DNA from: Caulobacteraceae bacterium
GTDB lineage: Bacteria; Pseudomonadota; Alphaproteobacteria; Caulobacterales; Caulobacteraceae
NCBI GenBank assembly: GCA_028291305.1
Contig: JAQGII010000211.1
Coordinates: forward strand, 1 to 19,142
DNA: 19,142 nt
Direction: 5' to 3'
Shown here piece by piece: positions 6,518 through 13,884 of the stretch. A program made the position numbers and the translations under genes. The first letter of the stretch is position 1, and the number at the start of each line of letters is the position of its first letter. The notes under the pieces are model-generated. The model was not told the DNA's origin. It did no database searches and was given only the letters and a program-made list of their open reading frames with translations.

Positions 6518-6970
6518 TCAGAGCCGCTCGTCTCGTCGGGCAAGCCGGGCCACCATGACGAGCCCCGCGATGAGGCCGAGATGCTCGAAGAATTCATTGC
6601 GGTGCGCGAATAGGGCGGCGCCGCTGAGTTCCCAGAACCGGTGCGCAATGATTTCCGTGGCGGCGGTGAAGACGCCCAGCATGCCCGCGCCGAGCCAGAC
6701 GTAGCGTCCCGACAGGATGATGGCCGAGCCGGTCAGCTGGACGACGATGGTCACGATCACCCACAGCCAGCCCGGCCGCAGCCCAAAATGCTCCTGACCC
6801 GCCGCGGCGCCCCGGAAGTCGCTGATCTCGACGGCCGCGGCCATGAGGAACAGCGAGGTGAGGGCGAGGCGTATGATCGGCCACGTCCACCGCCAATCGA
6901 GAATGGCGTCGACCCAGCCCGGGGCCTGCTCCGATCGGGCGGTGGTCGATCTCATGATGTTGATCTTCAT
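6518..6970 (-). CDS. DoxX-family membrane protein
   Basis: 150 residues from the ATG at 6970; the frame is open further upstream to 7279, but that part is low-quality sequence. A short cytoplasmic N-terminus leads to four membrane helices (about 28-50, 68-90, 94-112 and 122-142). Helix 1 is followed by DFRGAAAGQEHFGL, and the protein ends in basic residues, the general plan of DoxX/SURF4-type proteins. Their function is poorly defined, with links to redox or quinone-related processes. A weak CAGG stands before the start. It converges with the truncated transporter and is divergent from the secreted-protein pair at 7358. Confidence 0.7.
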   Translation of the reverse strand: MKINIMRSTTARSEQAPGWVDAILDWRWTWPIIRLALTSLFLMAAAVEISDFRGAAAGQEHFGLRPGWLWVIVTIVVQLTGSAIILSGRYVWLGAGMLGVFTAATEIIAHRFWELSGAALFAHRNEFFEHLGLIAGLVMVARLARRDERL

Positions 6971-7357
6971 CCGCGCACCTGAGCCTTGGCGCCGCGATTG
7001 GCGCCCCGGGTCCGCCCTCCCGCCGCCTTCAGCGAGGAGCCGAGACGTTCTTTGGCGCGACTTCCCGCCCTGTCGTTCCCCAAGAGACACGGAGTCTGCA
7101 CCCCACTGGTGGCCCGCCTCATCGGATTGTATCCTTTCGCCAAGTTGTGAAGGATCACCGCCCGACCCGACCCATAAAACCGGCCGGCTGTGTCCGATGA
7201 TTTTCCATTTTCGTCTATGGCTATAATGCAACCAAATGGCTATAACGCAACCGAGCCGTATCGGATCGCATTCGATCAAGCGACCGTGTCTACGGGGAAC
7301 GTTGCCGTTTCAGGGAAGAGCCGACGTCTTAAGGACGGCCGACGGGAGAGAATGGAT
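6971..7357. other. Divergent intergenic region
   Basis: About 390 bases between the DoxX gene and the exported-protein pair. Short open frames here show no protein-like character. It carries a 17-base direct repeat (7217-7252) that includes a TATAAT, and a small inverted repeat GATCG-CATT-CGATC at 7265-7278. Confidence 0.6.
7217..7252 (+). repeat. Two 17-base direct repeats, candidate operator
   Basis: ATGGCTATAATGCAACC (7217-7233) and ATGGCTATAACGCAACC (7236-7252) differ at one base and start 19 bases apart, about two helical turns. The first contains TATAAT (7222-7227), though no good -35 is visible. The pair lies about 105 bases upstream of the exported-protein gene, so it may be a regulator site overlapping a promoter. 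Confidence 0.5.
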
Positions 7358-8062
7358 ATGATGAACCTGAAGATGATCGCTGCAGCAGCGATGGGAGCCG
7401 GCGCCATGCTGGCGGCGACGGCCGCCTGCGCCGCCCCGGATTTCTCGGGCGTCTGGATGGTGCAGCGGTTCTATGCGACCGGAAACGACAAGATCAGGAC
7501 GCTCGACGGCCTGCCGCTGCCCATGACGCCCGCCGCCAAGGCGGAGTACGACTATCTCCAAAAGCGCGAGGCCGACGGCCTGACGGTGATCCACAACACC
7601 ATGCTGGGCTGGCCCAAAGGCTTCATCCAGGCATCTCGGGGCAACTTCGACTTCAAGGTCGTCCAGGAGCCCAAGCTGCTCGCCTTCTTCTTCGACGAAG
7701 ATCATCAATACACATTCGTCCATATCGACGCCAAGCATCCGGCCAATGTGAAGCCGAGCTTCCTGGGCGATTCGGTCGCGCACTGGGAAGGCGACACGCT
7801 GGTAGTCGACACCATCGGCTACAACGGCGAAACCCCGCTCAACAACATACAGATGTCGGCCAAGGCCCACACGGTCATGCGCCTGCGCCTGATCAACGAC
7901 GGAAAGTCCCTGGAGAACATCATCTCCTTCGACGATCCCGGCGCCTTCACCCGGCCGTGGCAAATGAAGATCATCTATGATCGCCGGCCGCCTAAGGAGC
8001 GCATCCCGGAAAGCGTCTACGCCGAGAACGACCACGATCTGGCGAGCTTGGACGAGCAGTGA
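7358..8062 (+). CDS. Exported protein of unknown function, first of a related pair
   Basis: About 234 residues. The ATG at 7358 has GGGAG nine bases upstream; ATG 7352 and 7361 are alternatives. A signal peptide (to about residue 25, ending ACA-AP) predicts export, and the single Cys just before the cleavage point could instead suggest a lipoprotein. The mature protein starts PDFSGVWMV and contains LPMTPAAKAEYDYL, SVAHWEGDTLVVDTIGYNG and DDPGAFTRPW. These motifs occur in a large uncharacterised family of secreted proteins common in proteobacteria and acidobacteria. The second gene of the pair (8133) shares all the landmarks, so this is a tandem duplication. The function is not known to me. 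Confidence 0.85.
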   Translation: MMNLKMIAAAAMGAGAMLAATAACAAPDFSGVWMVQRFYATGNDKIRTLDGLPLPMTPAAKAEYDYLQKREADGLTVIHNTMLGWPKGFIQASRGNFDFKVVQEPKLLAFFFDEDHQYTFVHIDAKHPANVKPSFLGDSVAHWEGDTLVVDTIGYNGETPLNNIQMSAKAHTVMRLRLINDGKSLENIISFDDPGAFTRPWQMKIIYDRRPPKERIPESVYAENDHDLASLDEQ

Positions 8063-8132
8063 ACCTCAGCCGCTCGCTGGGCGCCGCGCGCGCCGCGAAC
8101 GGGCTAACCAGAAAAAATCTAGGGAATGAGAC

Positions 8133-8861
8133 ATGAAAGTCTTCGTCGGCGTCGTTTTGTCTTTCGGCTTGGCCACTGCGGCGCGGGCCGCTGAGCCCCA
8201 GGGCCACCCCGACCTTTCGGGCGTGTGGTGGTCAAAGCAGAAGGTCGCGGCTGTGCGTCCCGTCGAGGGGGCCGCCATCCCCTTCACCGCGGCGGGCGCG
8301 GCCCAATACGCCAAGAACAAGCCAGTGATCCGCGAGATCGACAGCAAGCTGCCGGCTCTGCATGCGGTGAAACGCTGCCTTCCCCAAGGCGTACCGCGGG
8401 TTTGGGGCTCCGGCCTTCCGTTCCAGATCTTTCAGCGGCCGGAAGAGGTGGTGATCGCCTATGAGCAGGACCACATCCGCCGCTTTGTCTACATGGACGA
8501 GAAGCTGGACGCAGACGCGGCCGATCCCGGCTATATGGGCAGTTCGGTCGGCCATTGGGACGGCGGCGCCCTGGTGATCGACAGCGGCGCCTATAAGCCT
8601 ACCTATCTTGACAACAGCGGCCTGCCGCACGGCGACAAACTGAAGGTCACCGAACGCCTGCGTAAGATCGACGGCAAGACGCTGGAAGTTCTCACGACCA
8701 TTGACGATCCCGAGATGTATTCGAAGCCGTGGACGGTCCGCTACACCTTCGCCCTGCATCCGGAAGAGCAAATCCAGGACTACATGTGCGGCGTCGGCAT
8801 CGTCCAATCGCGCTTCGGCACCGAGGGCGCGGTTCTGAAGCTCCGTCACCACGGGTCGTAG
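8133..8861 (+). CDS. Exported protein of unknown function, second of a related pair
   Basis: 242 residues; ATG 8133 with AGGGA at 8121-8125. The signal peptide covers residues 1 to about 19 (AARA-AEP). The mature protein follows the plan of the gene before it: PDLSGVWW, IPFTAAGAAQYAKNK, SSVGHWDGGALVIDSGAY and DDPEMYSKPWTVRYTF. Differences are a CLPQGVPR motif with a Cys (missing in the first protein), a second Cys near the C-terminus (DYMCGVGIVQ), and loss of the acidic residues in the WEGDTLVVDT core. The two Cys may form a disulfide in the periplasm. The 70-base gap and shared strand suggest one operon. The role is unknown. Confidence 0.85.
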   Translation: MKVFVGVVLSFGLATAARAAEPQGHPDLSGVWWSKQKVAAVRPVEGAAIPFTAAGAAQYAKNKPVIREIDSKLPALHAVKRCLPQGVPRVWGSGLPFQIFQRPEEVVIAYEQDHIRRFVYMDEKLDADAADPGYMGSSVGHWDGGALVIDSGAYKPTYLDNSGLPHGDKLKVTERLRKIDGKTLEVLTTIDDPEMYSKPWTVRYTFALHPEEQIQDYMCGVGIVQSRFGTEGAVLKLRHHGS

Positions 8862-8932
8862 GCGTCGCGCCGCCGGCTTTGCCCGGCGCTCTTGCCAAGC
8901 TCGAGTGAACGGTGGAGGCGCATGAAGACCGG

Positions 8933-9060
8933 TTAGTCGGGACCTGACGTCCGCCGGCCGAACGCCATCCGCGGCAACAGGCCGTCCTTTACCCCGTACT
9001 GGTGATAGAGGGCGGCCGTCAGGTGCAGGGCGATCAGGGCGGTGGCGTCGGGGGCCTCGG
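8933..9060 (-). pseudogene. 3' remnant of a cytochrome b561-type gene
   Basis: The minus strand, ending with TAA at 8935-8933, encodes ALIALHLTAALYHQYGVKDG followed by LLPRMAFGRR. This is the last membrane helix and tail of bacterial cytochrome b561 proteins, with the haem-ligand-type His residues in LH and YHQY. Upstream of about 9060 the resemblance ends and there is no start codon, so about 40 residues of a normal 180 or so remain. Confidence 0.6.
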
Positions 9061-9101
9061 CGTGACCAGCAGTGGATGGTGGCGCGAGGCGATCGTGCGG
9101 C

Positions 9102-9350
9102 TCATTGGAGCCCTCCGGCGACCCGCTCCAGCTCGCCGAGGTTGCGCTGCCAGCCGAAGCTCGCGCCGTGGTAGTTGGCCTCGTCCTGCGGACCGAAGCC
9201 GGACTGCTCCATGCGCACGTGGGTGGCGCCGCCGTCCACGGGCGTCAGGGTCCAGGTCACCACCGTGTCCAGGCCTCCCGTCGCGGTCCAGCTGTAGGCG
9301 AGGCGCTCCGGCGGCTCGACCGCCAGGACCTCGCCAAGCCGCTCCCGTCG
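9102..9350 (-). pseudogene. 3' remnant of an SRPBCC/AHSA1-type gene
   Basis: The minus strand, ending with TGA at 9104-9102, encodes ERLGEVLAVEPPERLAYSW and then TWTLTPVDGGATHVRMEQSG, with SFGWQRNLGELE at the end. This is the second half of an AHSA1/CalC-type SRPBCC domain. The first half is missing: upstream the frame runs into the stop of the hybrid kinase (9375-9373) without a start codon. It is unrelated in detail to the intact SRPBCC gene at 16480-16944. Confidence 0.65.
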
Positions 9351-9372
9351 AAGGGAAGGGGCCCCGTCGAGT

Positions 9373-12036
9373 TCAGCTGGCGAGCGGGAGCGGGCTGACG
9401 CTGTCCAGATAGCGGGACAACTCGCCCAGCCATTTGCGTGCGCCGCCGAGGTCGGCGTCGTTGGCCGCCTGTTCGAGCCCGGCGCCGATGTCGGTGATGG
9501 GCTGGAAGCCGAACCCGCCGCCGGACCCCCGCATGTTGTGGCCGAGGATCAGGGCGGCCTCGAAGTCATCGCGGTCCAGGGCGTCGCGGATGACGACGAC
9601 GTTGCCTCTGCAGTGTTCCAGGAAGGCCGGCGCCCGGTCGGCCAGCATCTGGTTGGCGCGCCGCGAAACGATCTTCTTCCCGCCGCCGTGCTGCGACGGG
9701 CCCGCCGCCACCTTGGAATAGTCCTGGATCGCCAGCAGCAGCACATCCTCCTTGATGGGCTTGGTCAGATAGGCCGTGCAGCCGGCCGCCAGGCAGGTCT
9801 CCCGATCGCCCTTCAGGGCCGAGGCCGTCAGGGCGATAATTGGCGTCGGCGGCCGGTCGTTGGCCTTTTCCCACGCGCGGATCGTGCGCGTCGCGGTCAG
9901 GCCGTCCATCACCGGCATCTGCCGGTCCATCAGGACGAGGTCGTAGCGGCCTTGGGTGAACATCCGGCAGGCGACGGCTCCGGTCTCGGCCACATCGACC
10001 GTGTAGGGCGTGTGCTCGAGATAGGCCAAGGTGATGATGCGGTTGTCGGGGGAGTCCTCGGCCAGGAGGATTCGCAGCGCCGGCAGTTTCGCCTCCGGCC
10101 CCGCGCCGACGGGGACGACCACCGGCCGATAGGCGGCGGCCCACACCTCGAACGGCACCGCGAAGGCGAACATGCTGCCCTTGTCGACTTCGCTCTGCAC
10201 CCAGATGCGTCCGCCCATCAGCTCCACCAGACGCTTGGAGATGGTGAGGCCCAGCCCCGACCCCCCGAACCTGCGCGTCGTCGACGAATCGGCCTGGGTG
10301 AACCGTTCGAATACCCGGTCCAGCTTTTCCTCGGCGATGCCGATGCCGGTGTCCGAGACGGTGAACCGCAGGGCGGTGGGCACCGAGCTGTCGGCGTCCG
10401 GCTCGACCTTGAGCGACACCCCGCCGGACTCGGTGAACTTGATCGCGTTGCCGAGCAGGTTGAGCAACACCTGACGCAGCCGCGTGGGGTCGCCGACGAG
10501 GTCGTTGCTGACGCTCGGGGCGATGTCGCAGGTCAGGGTCAGCCCCTTCTCGTGGGCGCGCGGCGCCACCATCTCGATCACCTTCTCCAGGTGGTCGCCG
10601 AGCGAGAAGCCGGTCCGTTCCAGATCGAGCTGCGAGGCCTCGACCTTGGACAGGTCGAGGATGTCGTTGATCAGGTTCAGCAGGTTGTCGCCGGAGCGGC
10701 GGAAGATCTGCACGAATTTGTCCTGTTCGGGCGTCAGGACGGTCTTGGCCAGCAGGTCGGCGATCCCCATGATCGCGTTCATCGGCGTGCGGATCTCATG
10801 GCTCATGCTGGCCAGGAAATCCGACTTGGTCCGGCTCGCGCTCTCGGCCGCGGCCTTGGCCTGCTGCAGTTCCGCCTCCACGCGCTTGCGCTCGGTGACG
10901 TCGCGGGCGGCGGCGAACACGCCCTGCAGCGTGCGGCTGCGGTCGTAGAAGGTCGTCGCGTTGTAGGAGACCACCGTCTGCTTGCCGTCGAGGGCGCGCG
11001 CCGTCAGCTCGTAGTCGGTGATCGATTTTTCGGCCAGCACCCGCTTGATGCCGGCCTCGGCCCGTTCCGGGTCCGTGAAGCAATCCTTGAACGGGGCGCC
11101 GATCAACTCGTCGCGCGTCCGCCCGGTGAGCGCCTCCATCTGCTTGTTGACGTCGGTGATGATGCCGGACGGGTCGGTGGTGATGAGGGCGTCGATGTTC
11201 GATTCGATCAGCGAGCGGGTGTAGAACTGCTGGTCGCGCAGGCGCGGGTCGGACTTGCGCTGTTCCTCTTCCACCAGCTTGCGCGCGGTGTTGTCGGTGC
11301 CGATCAGCAGGTAGCCGATGATGGCGTCCTGCGCGTCGCGCAGCGCCGTCACCGACACCACCGCGGGAAACCGGGTGCCATCCTTGCGGATGTAGGTCAG
11401 CTCATAGATGTCCTCGATCCCCCGCGACGCCTTGAACACCAGGGCCTCGAAGCCGGGCGTGATCGAGGTGCCCAGTTCGGCGCTCAGCGCCTGGGCGCGG
11501 GCGATCAGTTCCTGGGGATCGGAGATGTCGGCCGGGGTGATCGTGTTCATCACCTCGCCGGCGGCATAGCCCAGCATCCGCTCGGCGCCGACATTGAAGA
11601 TCTGGATCACGCCCTTGGCGTCGGTGGCGATGCTGGAGAAGTTGGCGCTGTTGAAGATCGCGCTCTGGAGGGCGCCGGCCTTGAGGAGGGCCTCTTCCGC
11701 CTCTTTGCGTGCGGTGTTGTCGGTGCCGATCAACAGGTAGCCGATGATGGAGCCCTGCGCGTCGCGCAGCGCCGTCACGGACACGACCGCCGGAAACCGG
11801 GTGCCGTCCTTGCGGATGTAGGTCAGCTCATAGATGTCCTCGATCCCGCGCGACGCCTTGAACACCAGGGCCTCGAAGCCGGGTGTGATCGGGGTGCCCA
11901 GTTCGGCGCTCAGTGCGTGGGCGCGCGAGATCAGTTCCTGGGGATCGGAGATGTCGGCCGGGGTGATCGTGTTCATCACTTCGCCGGCCGTATAGCCCAG
12001 CATCCGCTCGGCCCCGACATTGAAGATCTGGATCAC
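9373..12036 (-). CDS. Hybrid sensor histidine kinase, PAS x3-HisKA-HATPase-REC-HPT, 5' end unclear
   Basis: 887 residues from GTG 12036. Order: PAS 1 (1-111, its first strands cut off), PAS 2 (119-253), PAS 3 (about 270-385), a coiled linker, HisKA with H413 in SMSHEIRTPMNAIMG, HATPase (N box LLNLLGNAIKFTESG, G1 SDTGIGI, F box RVFERFTQADSS, G2 GGSGLGLTIS), a receiver domain (about 654-775) with D704 and K759, and an HPT domain with H833 (ILGHNMRGSG). No membrane segment is seen, so it is cytoplasmic. Coding homologous to PAS 2 continues upstream to about 12110, but between there and the in-frame TAA at 12174-12172 no ATG, GTG or TTG exists. The gene is therefore probably 5'-truncated or starts unusually. 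PAS 1 and PAS 2 are nearly identical. The receiver gene at 12249 may be its phosphorelay partner. Confidence 0.88.
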   Translation of the reverse strand: MIQIFNVGAERMLGYTAGEVMNTITPADISDPQELISRAHALSAELGTPITPGFEALVFKASRGIEDIYELTYIRKDGTRFPAVVSVTALRDAQGSIIGYLLIGTDNTARKEAEEALLKAGALQSAIFNSANFSSIATDAKGVIQIFNVGAERMLGYAAGEVMNTITPADISDPQELIARAQALSAELGTSITPGFEALVFKASRGIEDIYELTYIRKDGTRFPAVVSVTALRDAQDAIIGYLLIGTDNTARKLVEEEQRKSDPRLRDQQFYTRSLIESNIDALITTDPSGIITDVNKQMEALTGRTRDELIGAPFKDCFTDPERAEAGIKRVLAEKSITDYELTARALDGKQTVVSYNATTFYDRSRTLQGVFAAARDVTERKRVEAELQQAKAAAESASRTKSDFLASMSHEIRTPMNAIMGIADLLAKTVLTPEQDKFVQIFRRSGDNLLNLINDILDLSKVEASQLDLERTGFSLGDHLEKVIEMVAPRAHEKGLTLTCDIAPSVSNDLVGDPTRLRQVLLNLLGNAIKFTESGGVSLKVEPDADSSVPTALRFTVSDTGIGIAEEKLDRVFERFTQADSSTTRRFGGSGLGLTISKRLVELMGGRIWVQSEVDKGSMFAFAVPFEVWAAAYRPVVVPVGAGPEAKLPALRILLAEDSPDNRIITLAYLEHTPYTVDVAETGAVACRMFTQGRYDLVLMDRQMPVMDGLTATRTIRAWEKANDRPPTPIIALTASALKGDRETCLAAGCTAYLTKPIKEDVLLLAIQDYSKVAAGPSQHGGGKKIVSRRANQMLADRAPAFLEHCRGNVVVIRDALDRDDFEAALILGHNMRGSGGGFGFQPITDIGAGLEQAANDADLGGARKWLGELSRYLDSVSPLPLAS
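11278..11682 (-). repeat. PAS duplication, unit B
   Basis: 405 bases encoding KAGALQ to NTARK, the second PAS domain. It repeats unit A (11704-12108) with a 426-base period. The encoded 135 residues differ at only seven positions, which implies recent duplication or ongoing gene conversion. Confidence 0.9.
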
Positions 12037-12108
12037 GCCCTTGGCGTCGGTGGCGATGCTGGAGAAGTTGGCGCTGTTGAAGATCGCGTTCTGCAGGGCG
12101 CCAGCCTT
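11704..12108 (-). repeat. PAS duplication, unit A
   Basis: 405 bases encoding the first PAS domain including its N-terminal part, which lies upstream of the only standard start codon (GTG 12036). It is nearly identical to unit B. Its upper end marks where recognisable kinase coding fades, about 60 bases before the in-frame stop. Confidence 0.9.
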
Positions 12109-12248
12109 GACGATGGACTCGTCCGTCTGGCCGCGCGCTGCGTGATCCGGTGCCTGCTTGATTATGATCTCTTATTCGAACTTCAGAAAATGGGGCTGGT
12201 TGAGCAGACTACGGGGTTCTGGCCGTTATGTCCGCGACCTTCTGTCGA

Positions 12249-12611
12249 TCAATGAAGAAGTTCTTCGACGCAGAGTCCGAGTTGATCCGGCGAATATGGC
12301 TTTTGGATAAACCGGCCGCCACTGACGAAGTGCTCTGTCATGTCGGGCGTGAGGGGCGTGCCGGATGTATAGAGAACGCGCAATTCCGGCCAAAACTTGA
12401 CCGCCCGATTGGCGACGTCATATCCGCCCAGGGCCAGGGCGTTGAGCCGTATGTCGACGAACAGCGCGTTGATCGGCTGCGCCGCCGACAGGTGCGTCAG
12501 CGCCTCGGCCAGGTCGCCGGCGACCAGGGTGTCGTGGCCGAGGTCCTCGATCGTCCAATCCGCGCTTTGCCGGATGAACAGCTCGTCTTCGACGATAAGG
12601 ACAACGGCCAT
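12249..12611 (-). CDS. Single-domain response regulator (receiver only)
   Basis: 120 residues, start ATG 12611 with a GGGGGAC ribosome site. The frame is open further upstream to 13136, but that is antisense to the yffB-like gene. It is a complete receiver domain: acidic E8-D9, phospho-acceptor D53 (ALFVDIRL), T82/S83 (LYTSG) and K104 (FIQKPYS). No output domain follows. Such proteins act as shuttles in phosphorelays or as regulators by protein contact. The hybrid kinase begins about 75-210 bases downstream on the same strand, so the two probably work together. Whether it takes phosphate from the kinase HPT (H833) is inference. Confidence 0.85.
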   Translation of the reverse strand: MAVVLIVEDELFIRQSADWTIEDLGHDTLVAGDLAEALTHLSAAQPINALFVDIRLNALALGGYDVANRAVKFWPELRVLYTSGTPLTPDMTEHFVSGGRFIQKPYSPDQLGLCVEELLH

Positions 12612-12779
12612 CAGACCGTCCCCCGCTTGTAACCTAGCATAGTGGAAAACCCCCGGGCCGGACCGCCTCGACGGTTTACGGCGTCTACGGCAACGCTGCA
12701 TCGAGCGGAAGGTTCCAAACAAAAGAGCGGAAGCCGATCCGCGCTGGAGGCCGCCGCCTGAATGCGGTAAGCGCCGGGC

Positions 12780-13133
12780 ATGACCAAGCCCGTGACGATC
12801 TACGGCATCAAGGCCTGCGACACGATGAAGAAGGCCCGCGACTGGCTCGCCGACCGCGGCGTCGCCTACGCCTTCCACGACTACAAGGCCGCGGGCGTCG
12901 ACCGCGCCACGCTGCAGGCCTGGTCGCGAAAGGTCGGCTGGGAAGTTCTGCTCAACCGCAACGGCACGACCTTCCGCAACCTGCCGGACGCCGACAAGGC
13001 CGGCCTCGACGAGGCCAAGGCCGTCGCCCTGATGCTCGCCCAGCCTTCGATGATCAAGCGCCCGGTGCTGGACGTCGGCGGCGAGCTGACCGTCGGCTTC
13101 AAGCCGGACGCCTACGCGGCGGTGTTCCGCTGA
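12780..13133 (+). CDS. yffB: ArsC/Spx-family thioredoxin-fold protein (YffB-like)
   Basis: 117 residues, the usual length for the YffB branch. The N-terminal TIYGIKACDTMKKARDWL has the single active-site-type C13 followed by D-T-M-K-K, as in YffB. The middle has the RNGTTFRNLP segment and the end the MIKRPVLDVGGELTVGF segment with the conserved R-P. ArsC proteins reduce arsenate with glutathione/glutaredoxin, but YffB-type members are not proven arsenate reductases and there are no ars genes nearby. A glutathione-dependent thiol-reductase role has been suggested for the family. No good ribosome site precedes the ATG. It is divergent from the receiver gene. Confidence 0.88.
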   Translation: MTKPVTIYGIKACDTMKKARDWLADRGVAYAFHDYKAAGVDRATLQAWSRKVGWEVLLNRNGTTFRNLPDADKAGLDEAKAVALMLAQPSMIKRPVLDVGGELTVGFKPDAYAAVFR

Positions 13134-13183
13134 CATCCGGCCGCCCCTAGGCCCAATCGACCTTCAGTTGATCTTGGCTGCGA

Positions 13184-13250
13184 CCTCTCCTCCTATCGTC
13201 ATCACGAACGTCTGAACGACGTACCAGGGGATGACGGTATTGGGGGGAGG
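13184..13250. terminator. Imperfect inverted repeat between convergent genes
   Basis: CGTCATC (13197-13203) pairs with GATGACG (13230-13236), and the outer CCTCTCCTCCTAT pairs imperfectly with TATTGGGGGGAGG. The loop is about 26 bases. It lies between the convergent yffB-like and ogt genes. No T-run follows, so it could be a bidirectional terminator or another structured element. Confidence 0.3.
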
Positions 13251-13301
13251 CGGCTGCGCGAAACCCCGCCGTGCGACGCCTTTGGCCGACGGAATGTCGA
13301 T

Positions 13302-13844
13302 TCAGAGCAGCAGGCGCTCTTCCTTCAGCCGCACGCCTTCGTGCTCCAGCAGCCAGCGCTTGCGCGCGATGCCGCCGCCGTAGCCGGTCAGGGTCCCGTT
13401 GGCGCCGATCACCCGGTGGCAGGGCACTACGACGCCGATCGGGTTGGCCCCGTTGGCCAGTCCCACGGCCCGCACCGCCGCCGGCCGGCCGATATGGGCC
13501 GCCAGCCGGCCGTAGCTCCAGGTCTCGCCGGCCGGGATTTCCCGCAGCGCCGCCCAGACCTCGCGCTGGAACGGGGTGCCGGCGCTCTGCGTCGGGATGT
13601 CGTCGATGGCCGCGATATCGCCGGCCACATAGGCGCGCAGGCGTTCCGCGATCGGATGGGAGGCGTCGCCGCCGTCCTTCAGCACGGCGGCGCCGCCGTA
13701 ATGGCGCTGGAGCAGACGCTCCATGCGCGGGACGTGCTCGTCCCAGTCGAGCACGCGCAGGCGGTCCTGCTCGTCGGTGGCGATCAGCATGGCCCCGATC
13801 GGCGTCGGGATGCGGGCGAGGCGGAAGGTGAGTGTCTGTGTCAT
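13302..13844 (-). CDS. ogt: Methylated-DNA-[protein]-cysteine S-methyltransferase
   Basis: 180 residues. The C-terminal half carries the signature VVVPCHRVIGANGTLTGYGG, with the methyl-accepting C142, and the DNA-binding segment GTPFQREVWAALREIPAGET with SYGRLAAHIG. The N-terminal half (about 1-85) is a degenerate ribonuclease-like domain as in Ogt/AdaB. The protein repairs O6-methylguanine by one-time transfer of the alkyl group to its own cysteine. It is divergent from the Ada/AlkA fusion gene across 119 bases. The symbol ogt is chosen because no regulatory Ada domain is attached. Confidence 0.95.
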   Translation of the reverse strand: MTQTLTFRLARIPTPIGAMLIATDEQDRLRVLDWDEHVPRMERLLQRHYGGAAVLKDGGDASHPIAERLRAYVAGDIAAIDDIPTQSAGTPFQREVWAALREIPAGETWSYGRLAAHIGRPAAVRAVGLANGANPIGVVVPCHRVIGANGTLTGYGGGIARKRWLLEHEGVRLKEERLLL

Positions 13845-13884
13845 GGGCTCATGATGGCGCCGGGGCGCAATCGGCGCTGGCGGT

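Larger units (their letters stand above)
8862..9372. other. Region of gene remnants
   Basis: About 510 bases without an intact gene. It contains a five-codon minigene (8922-8936, ATG AAG ACC GGT TAG) preceded by a strong GGTGGAGG ribosome site, the tail of a cytochrome b561-like gene (minus, about 8933-9060) and the tail of an SRPBCC gene (minus, about 9102-9350). The minigene looks like the start of a lost gene joined to foreign sequence. Confidence 0.6.

Noticed and set aside
6971..7279. N-terminal extension of the DoxX protein
   Set aside because: The extension is Arg/Gly/Ser-rich without homology-like features, and the DoxX start at 6970 gives normal length.
7190..7357. An upstream start for the first exported protein
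   Set aside because: The extra residues are not protein-like, would bury the signal peptide, and would cover the direct-repeat region. GGGAG fits the ATG at 7358.
8922..8936. A functional five-codon minigene
   Set aside because: It has a strong ribosome site but lies on a remnant junction, and a decapitated gene start is the simpler explanation.
11278..12108. A mobile element or CRISPR-like repeat
   Set aside because: The repeat is an in-frame PAS-domain duplication with no terminal inverted repeats, transposase or spacers.
9538..12255. 905-residue plus-strand open frame
   Set aside because: It is the antisense shadow of the hybrid kinase. Its composition (His, Gly, Arg, Asp repeats) is what reversed GC-rich codons give, and it has no family motifs.
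12612..13136. N-terminal extension of the receiver protein
   Set aside because: It is antisense to the YffB-like gene. The receiver domain is complete from ATG 12611, with a strong ribosome site.
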